From contig CAMXAS010000002.1 in the NCBI GenBank assembly GCA_947179195.1, positions 1 through 34,208 on the forward strand: a DNA stretch of 34,208 nucleotides, in the 5' to 3' direction. The translations under genes were made by a program, and so were the position numbers. The notes below the pieces were generated by a model. It did not search any database. It saw only the letters and a list, made by a program, of their open reading frames with translations, and was not told the origin of the DNA. How positions within the stretch are numbered: the stretch's first letter is position 1; each line of letters starts with the position of its first letter. Below are positions 30,243 to 34,208 of the stretch, piece after piece. This DNA is from an uncultured Bacteroidales bacterium (lineage in GTDB: Bacteria; Bacteroidota; Bacteroidia; Bacteroidales; P3).

Positions 30243-31565
30243 TTATCGGTCATGCACGGCCATTTCATAGACCTGCAGGAGGTGCTTGGCGGCGGTTTCC
30301 CATTTGAGCCGGTTCACTTCCTCGGCGCCGTAACGGCGGAACATGGCCGAAAGCGGCGGATAGTGCAACAGCCCGTAGATGGCGTCGGCCATGGCATCCA
30401 CATCCCAAAAGTCGATTTTGAGCGCGTGTTCGAGAATCTCGGATACGCCCGACTGTTTGGATATGACGACCGGCACGTTGGAGCGCATGGCTTCCAAAGG
30501 CGAGATGCCGAAAGGCTCCGATACCGAAGGCATGACATAGACGTCGCTCATGCGGAACATCCGGTCCACCTCCGGGCCTTTGAGGAAGCCCGCGAAATGG
30601 AAATGCGAACCGAGTTGCAGGGCGGCCACCCGCTCCACAATGCGGTTGAACATATCGCCCGAACCGGCCATGACGAAATGGACGCTCGGGTCGCGCTGCA
30701 GAATCAGACGCGCGGCCTCCACGAAATATTCCGGCCCTTTCTGATAGGTGACGCGGCCGAGGAACGTGACAATCTTGCGCTTGGGCGCGGCCTTGCCGCG
30801 TTTGCCTCGCGTAGCCGCCTCCGGTTGCGCCGGCGCGGCGGGTTCGGCCGCCGAGGGTTCCACGGCATTATAGACCGTATGCACCTTTTCGGCAGGAATG
30901 CCGTAACGGTGGATGACGATGTCGCGCGTATAGTTGCTGACCGTGATGATGCGGTCGGCCGCCAGCATCCCGCGCCGCTCGATGTCGAACACGCGCGTGT
31001 TGACGTTCTCGCCCGTGCGGTCGAATTCGGTGGCATGGACGTGGATGACCAAGGGTTTGCCACTCACGCGCTTGGCCGCGATACCGGCCATATAGGTAAG
31101 CCAGTCGTGGGCATGGATGACGTCGAACTGCTGTTGGGCGGCCACCGTGGACGCCACCATCGCGTAGCGTTCCACCTCTTCCATCAGGTTCTGTTTATAC
31201 TGACCCGAAAACGTGAACTTCCGCTTGGCGGAAACCTCCCCCGACTGCCAACTGCCGCTTTCCGAGCGGTTGTGCAACGAGAAATAGTCGTCCAGGCCGA
31301 CATACGGAATGAGGTTGGCGCCGATTTGGATATAGGTCAGATTCTTCCACCACGATTCGTACATCGGGTGACGCAAATCCACCTCCACCTGATCGGCCGA
31401 CACCATGCGCGCCACGCCCTGGTCTTCGTCGCCATAAAGTTTGGGGGCCGTGAAGATGACCTCCACGCCTTGCGCCAGCAAGCCCCGGCACATACCGTAG
31501 CACGCCGTTCCCAAACCGCCCGTGATATGGGGCGGGAATTCCCACCCGAACATCAATACTCTCAT
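30243..31565 (-). CDS. GT4 family glycosyltransferase in the glucan cluster
   Basis: 440 residues, two Rossmann domains. The N-terminal domain starts RVLMFGWEFPPHITGGLGTACYG, a glycogen synthase-like Gly-Gly-Leu motif. VIHAHDWLTYMAGIAAKR follows near residue 150. The C-terminal domain has FLGRVTYQKGPEYFVEAARL and the donor-site motif PSVSEPFGISPLEAM, typical of GT4. The linker between the domains (about 236-262) is rich in Ala, Pro, Glu then Lys/Arg and looks like a flexible insertion. No signal peptide. It could be a glucan-elongating or priming enzyme using a nucleotide sugar; substrate unknown. Its ATG overlaps the debranching gene stop as ATGA, so they are translated together. Confidence 0.9.
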   Translation of the reverse strand: MRVLMFGWEFPPHITGGLGTACYGMCRGLLAQGVEVIFTAPKLYGDEDQGVARMVSADQVEVDLRHPMYESWWKNLTYIQIGANLIPYVGLDDYFSLHNRSESGSWQSGEVSAKRKFTFSGQYKQNLMEEVERYAMVASTVAAQQQFDVIHAHDWLTYMAGIAAKRVSGKPLVIHVHATEFDRTGENVNTRVFDIERRGMLAADRIITVSNYTRDIVIHRYGIPAEKVHTVYNAVEPSAAEPAAPAQPEAATRGKRGKAAPKRKIVTFLGRVTYQKGPEYFVEAARLILQRDPSVHFVMAGSGDMFNRIVERVAALQLGSHFHFAGFLKGPEVDRMFRMSDVYVMPSVSEPFGISPLEAMRSNVPVVISKQSGVSEILEHALKIDFWDVDAMADAIYGLLHYPPLSAMFRRYGAEEVNRLKWETAAKHLLQVYEMAVHDR

Positions 31566-33532
31566 GACTGCAACATTTCATTGATTCGTAAAAGGGCGGC
31601 CACGCTCCACGCCTGCGAAACGGCGCCGCGCGGCGCATGCGGCGGATTGCCGTCGTATATCTCGGACACGGTGCCCATGCAGAGTTCGCCCAAAGCCGGC
31701 TCGAACTGCTGCCATATCTTTTCCAACATCGGCCGCGCCTGCTCGCCGTAAACGGCTTGGCAAGCCTCGGCGAACGGCTCCAACAGCCACACCCACACGA
31801 TACCCTGGTGGTAACGGGCGTCGCGCGTGGGTTGATTGCCTTCGTAAACGCCTTCGTAGCGGCTGTCCATCGGCGCCAACGTCCGCAAGCCGCGCGGCGT
31901 TAAAAGCATCTGACGGACGTGTTCCACGACCAATTGGCAGATTTTATTGCTGATGGCCTTATACGGCAAGGCGGCCGCAATGATTTGGTTGGGGCGGAGC
32001 GAGAAGTCGCCCCGGCCGTCCGACACGACGTCGGCCAAATAGCCGTATTGTTTGTCCCAGAATGCGGCCTTGAAACGTTCGGGGAATTCGGCCATCGGCC
32101 GCTCCCAACGCGACAGGAAGCCGGCCGCGCCCGCCGCATCGTATTGTTTGAGGCTGTCGGCGATAAAACAGAGGGCGTTATACCAAAGCGCGTTGATTTC
32201 GACCGGTGCCCCGGCGCGCGGCGTAATCGGACAGCCGTCCACCACCGCGTCCATCCACGTCAGCGCCTTGCCCGGCTGGGCGGCATACACGAGGCCGTCT
32301 TGTCCCAAACCGATGCCCGCATGGGTGCCGGAAGCGAAACCGTCCACGACGGCCATGACCGCCGCGCCGTACTTTTGCCAGATGCGCGGCCGCTCCGGTT
32401 CCGGCACGGCCATCATGTAACGCTGTACGGCATGGACGAACCACAGCGGCGCATCTACAGAATTGTAGGCGGCTTCATCGCCCGTGCCCACATTGGGGAA
32501 CAAGGCACCCTGCCGGTCGGCCAGCATCCCGTCCAAGACGGCCTCCGCCGTTTCGAACCGTTTGGTGGACAACGTGAGCCCCGGCAACGCGATGAACGTA
32601 TCGCGCCCCCACGGCCCGAACCAGGGATAGCCCGCCATTATCTGCGTCCGCCCCTGCCGTTGCACGATCAGGTCGGCCGCCGCGTTTTCGAGGCAATGCA
32701 ACGCGCTGTCGGCCGGCTGCGCCTGCCGCCTGCCCTCTTCGAAAGCTTCGGCGAAATCGCGCAAGGCCGGTTGGTCGCCGAACGAAGCCACCCCGGCCGT
32801 TACATAGATCGTTTCGCCCACCTGTATCGGCATACGGAACAAGCCGGGCGTAAACCAATCTTCCTTGAAAGGATAGCCGCGCTGTTCCTCCTGCCAATAC
32901 GTGATATCGTAGTACCAGTCCGGCTTTTCCTCAAAGCCGAGCCCGTACATCCCTTCGATGAACAAATCCGAATAACCTTCGTAGAGCCGCAATTTGATGC
33001 CGGACGGCAGGATTTGCACCTGCTCGCAGGCCTTGGCCGGCCGCCGCAACACCTCGTGCTGGCGGCGGAACACGCAAAACGGCCTTAATTCCAGGATGGT
33101 GGGCGAATGCGCCTCTTCCAACGTATAGGCGATGAACAGCCGGTTGAGCCGCTTGTGCATCAGCAGTTCCTTGCGCAGCAACACGCCCCCCACGCGATAC
33201 CACCAGCACGGATGCGGCATCAGGGAGAATTTTTCCAGATACTTATGACCTTTGGGTTCGTAGATATCGCCATAGCGCGTCACGCCGAGGTGGAACGCCT
33301 TGCCGTGCTGACGGACCGTTTCCTGCATCTGCGCGAGCAATACGTAGTTGTCTTGCCCCAAGTTCGGTTGCGGCGCCACATACAGCCCGTGGTACTTGCG
33401 CGTATGGCAACCCGCCACCGAGGAGGCCGCGTAGCAACCGTTCTCGCCCGTACAGAGCCACTCCCGTTGCAGGGAGTCGGACAGATTGGCCAACTGTATT
33501 TTATCCAAAGACAGGTCGAAATGATGTTTCAT
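31562..33532 (-). CDS. Glycogen debranching enzyme (amylo-alpha-1,6-glucosidase type, GH133)
   Basis: 656 residues. The N-terminal GDE_N domain (about 20-250) opens with EWLCTGENGCYAASSVAGCHTRKYHGLYVA, a strong family signature, and continues with RYGDIYEPKGHKYLEKF. The C-terminal (alpha/alpha)6 domain (about 290-650) has AGYPWFGPWGRDTFIALPGL, APLWFVHAVQRY, EINALWYNAL and DARYHQGIVWVWLLEPF, which carry the active-site acidic residues. It removes alpha-1,6-linked glucose from limit dextrin, which fits the phosphorylase downstream. It is the first gene of the glucan cluster, 37 bases after the ftsE stop; I see no convincing promoter in that gap, so it may share the ftsE transcript. Confidence 0.94.
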   Translation of the reverse strand: MKHHFDLSLDKIQLANLSDSLQREWLCTGENGCYAASSVAGCHTRKYHGLYVAPQPNLGQDNYVLLAQMQETVRQHGKAFHLGVTRYGDIYEPKGHKYLEKFSLMPHPCWWYRVGGVLLRKELLMHKRLNRLFIAYTLEEAHSPTILELRPFCVFRRQHEVLRRPAKACEQVQILPSGIKLRLYEGYSDLFIEGMYGLGFEEKPDWYYDITYWQEEQRGYPFKEDWFTPGLFRMPIQVGETIYVTAGVASFGDQPALRDFAEAFEEGRRQAQPADSALHCLENAAADLIVQRQGRTQIMAGYPWFGPWGRDTFIALPGLTLSTKRFETAEAVLDGMLADRQGALFPNVGTGDEAAYNSVDAPLWFVHAVQRYMMAVPEPERPRIWQKYGAAVMAVVDGFASGTHAGIGLGQDGLVYAAQPGKALTWMDAVVDGCPITPRAGAPVEINALWYNALCFIADSLKQYDAAGAAGFLSRWERPMAEFPERFKAAFWDKQYGYLADVVSDGRGDFSLRPNQIIAAALPYKAISNKICQLVVEHVRQMLLTPRGLRTLAPMDSRYEGVYEGNQPTRDARYHQGIVWVWLLEPFAEACQAVYGEQARPMLEKIWQQFEPALGELCMGTVSEIYDGNPPHAPRGAVSQAWSVAALLRINEMLQS

Positions 33533-33569
33533 ATCTCAGATTTTTATCGCTAAAAACGGTTTTTATCAA

Positions 33570-34208
33570 CTAAAATGCTTCTTCCTTAATCCGACCGTCC
33601 GCACACATGAGGATGCGGGACGGGAATTTGCTAATCATCAGAAAATCGTGCGTGGCCAACAGGACGGCGCAACCGCCCTTGCTGATTTCCACAAGCAGTT
33701 TCATGATTTCTTCCGAGGTGCCGGGGTCCAGATTCCCCGTCGGCTCGTCGGCCAAAATCAACTCCGGATTGTTGAGCAAGGCCCGCGCGATGGCCACGCG
33801 CTGCTGTTCGCCGCCCGAAAGCCGGTACGGCATCTTGTAGGCCTGCGTTTTGAGCCCGACCTTGTCCAACACCTCTTCGATGCGCTGCTCCATCGCGGCC
33901 TTGTCTTTCCAAGCCGTGGCCTTGAGCACGAACATCAGGTTGTCGTGGATGTTGCGGTCCATAAGCAGTTGGAAATCCTGAAACACGATGCCGATTCGGC
34001 GCCGCAGATACGGAATGTCCTTATCGCGCAAGCCATCTAAGCGCTGGCCGCAGACTTCCACCTCGCCCGCCTGTACCGGCAGGTCGGCGTAAAGCGTCCG
34101 CAAAAGCGAACTCTTGCCCGTGCCCGTCTTGCCGATGAGATAGACGAATTCGCCGCGCCGCATCGACAGGTTGACCTGCGACAGAATCAGATAGTTTTTC
34201 TGATAGAC
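33570..34208 (-). CDS. ftsE: Cell-division ABC ATPase FtsE (start cut by window edge)
   Basis: The frame runs open to the right edge; 212 residues are visible, and residues before the ATG at 34163 (VYQKNYLILSQVNLS) match the normal FtsE N-terminus, so that ATG is internal. Walker A is GKTGTGKSSLLRTLY; the Q-loop is GIVFQDFQLLMDRNI. The signature is LSGGEQQRVAIARALLNNPELILADEPTGNLDP with Walker B, and ATHD is the H-loop. Together with FtsX it controls wall hydrolases at the division septum. LolD-type ATPases look similar, but IGKTGTGKSS and DRNIHDNLMFVLKAT fit FtsE better. ftsX is not visible in the window. Confidence 0.88.
   Translation of the reverse strand, partial: VYQKNYLILSQVNLSMRRGEFVYLIGKTGTGKSSLLRTLYADLPVQAGEVEVCGQRLDGLRDKDIPYLRRRIGIVFQDFQLLMDRNIHDNLMFVLKATAWKDKAAMEQRIEEVLDKVGLKTQAYKMPYRLSGGEQQRVAIARALLNNPELILADEPTGNLDPGTSEEIMKLLVEISKGGCAVLLATHDFLMISKFPSRILMCADGRIKEEAF

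Noticed and set aside
33533..33569. A terminator between ftsE and the debranching gene
   Set aside because: TAAAAACGGTTTTTA is palindromic, but the loop would be too small and the stem is almost all A-T with no following T-tract.
1..34208. CRISPR arrays, tRNA or rRNA genes, insertion sequences, restriction or toxin systems
   Set aside because: I saw no regularly spaced repeats, tRNA-like cloverleafs, transposase motifs or known defence genes on either strand.

Overview
This is a gene-dense, high-GC (roughly 58-60 % by eye) piece of a Bacteroidota chromosome, most likely Bacteroidales. The evidence is: promoters of the Bacteroidota type (TTTG, about 20 bases, TAnnTTTG); almost no Shine-Dalgarno sites; and lineage-typical genes, namely DUF4295 beside rpmG, DUF5683 between parB and dapB, the PUR/DUF3276 protein, a GIN-domain lipoprotein, a long NusB, a short type III phosphoglycerate dehydrogenase, and a glycogen synthase-phosphorylase fusion. 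I cannot assign family or genus. There are no rRNA or tRNA genes, prophage, insertion sequence or CRISPR array. Nearly all of it is core housekeeping.

Layout. (1) 1-6226, minus strand: a probable operon read right to left: two tandem outer-membrane barrel proteins, nth, lpxB, a SpoIID-type lytic transglycosylase and comEC (cut by the left edge). The last four are joined by 4-base overlaps or a few bases. (2) 6339-8733, plus strand: serC with a near-consensus promoter and a terminator, then a ~125-base ERIC-like palindrome, then a short serA and a strong bidirectional terminator. (3) 8749-11515, minus strand: rpmG, DUF4295, a terminator, ftsY, rimO. (4) 11544-12368, minus strand: GIN-domain lipoprotein. 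(5) 12539-14316, plus strand: tsaB and anmK. (6) 14230-21085, minus strand: DUF3276, terminator, parA, parB, DUF5683, dapB, then a large GH3-beta-lactamase fusion whose 3' end runs antisense into anmK. (7) 21174-24741, plus strand: pdxS, pdxT, long nusB, yajC, coaE. (8) 24749-33532, minus strand: a glycogen/alpha-glucan cluster of debranching enzyme, GT4 glycosyltransferase, GH57 enzyme and GT3-GT35 fusion. (9) ftsE, cut by the right edge.

Functional themes: serine synthesis (serC, serA) with PLP supply (pdxS, pdxT) elsewhere in the window; envelope and peptidoglycan work (lpxB, SpoIID protein, GH3-beta-lactamase and AnmK as a muropeptide recycling pair, dapB, ftsE); chromosome partition (parA, parB); translation and targeting (rpmG, DUF4295, ftsY, rimO, tsaB, yajC, nusB); storage polysaccharide turnover. 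I see no clearly new defence or mobile system. The most unusual non-coding element is the ERIC-like palindrome. Next in interest are the fused glycogen synthase/phosphorylase, the overlapping peptidoglycan-recycling pair, the terminator ending six bases before ftsY, and a possible folded leader upstream of pdxS.
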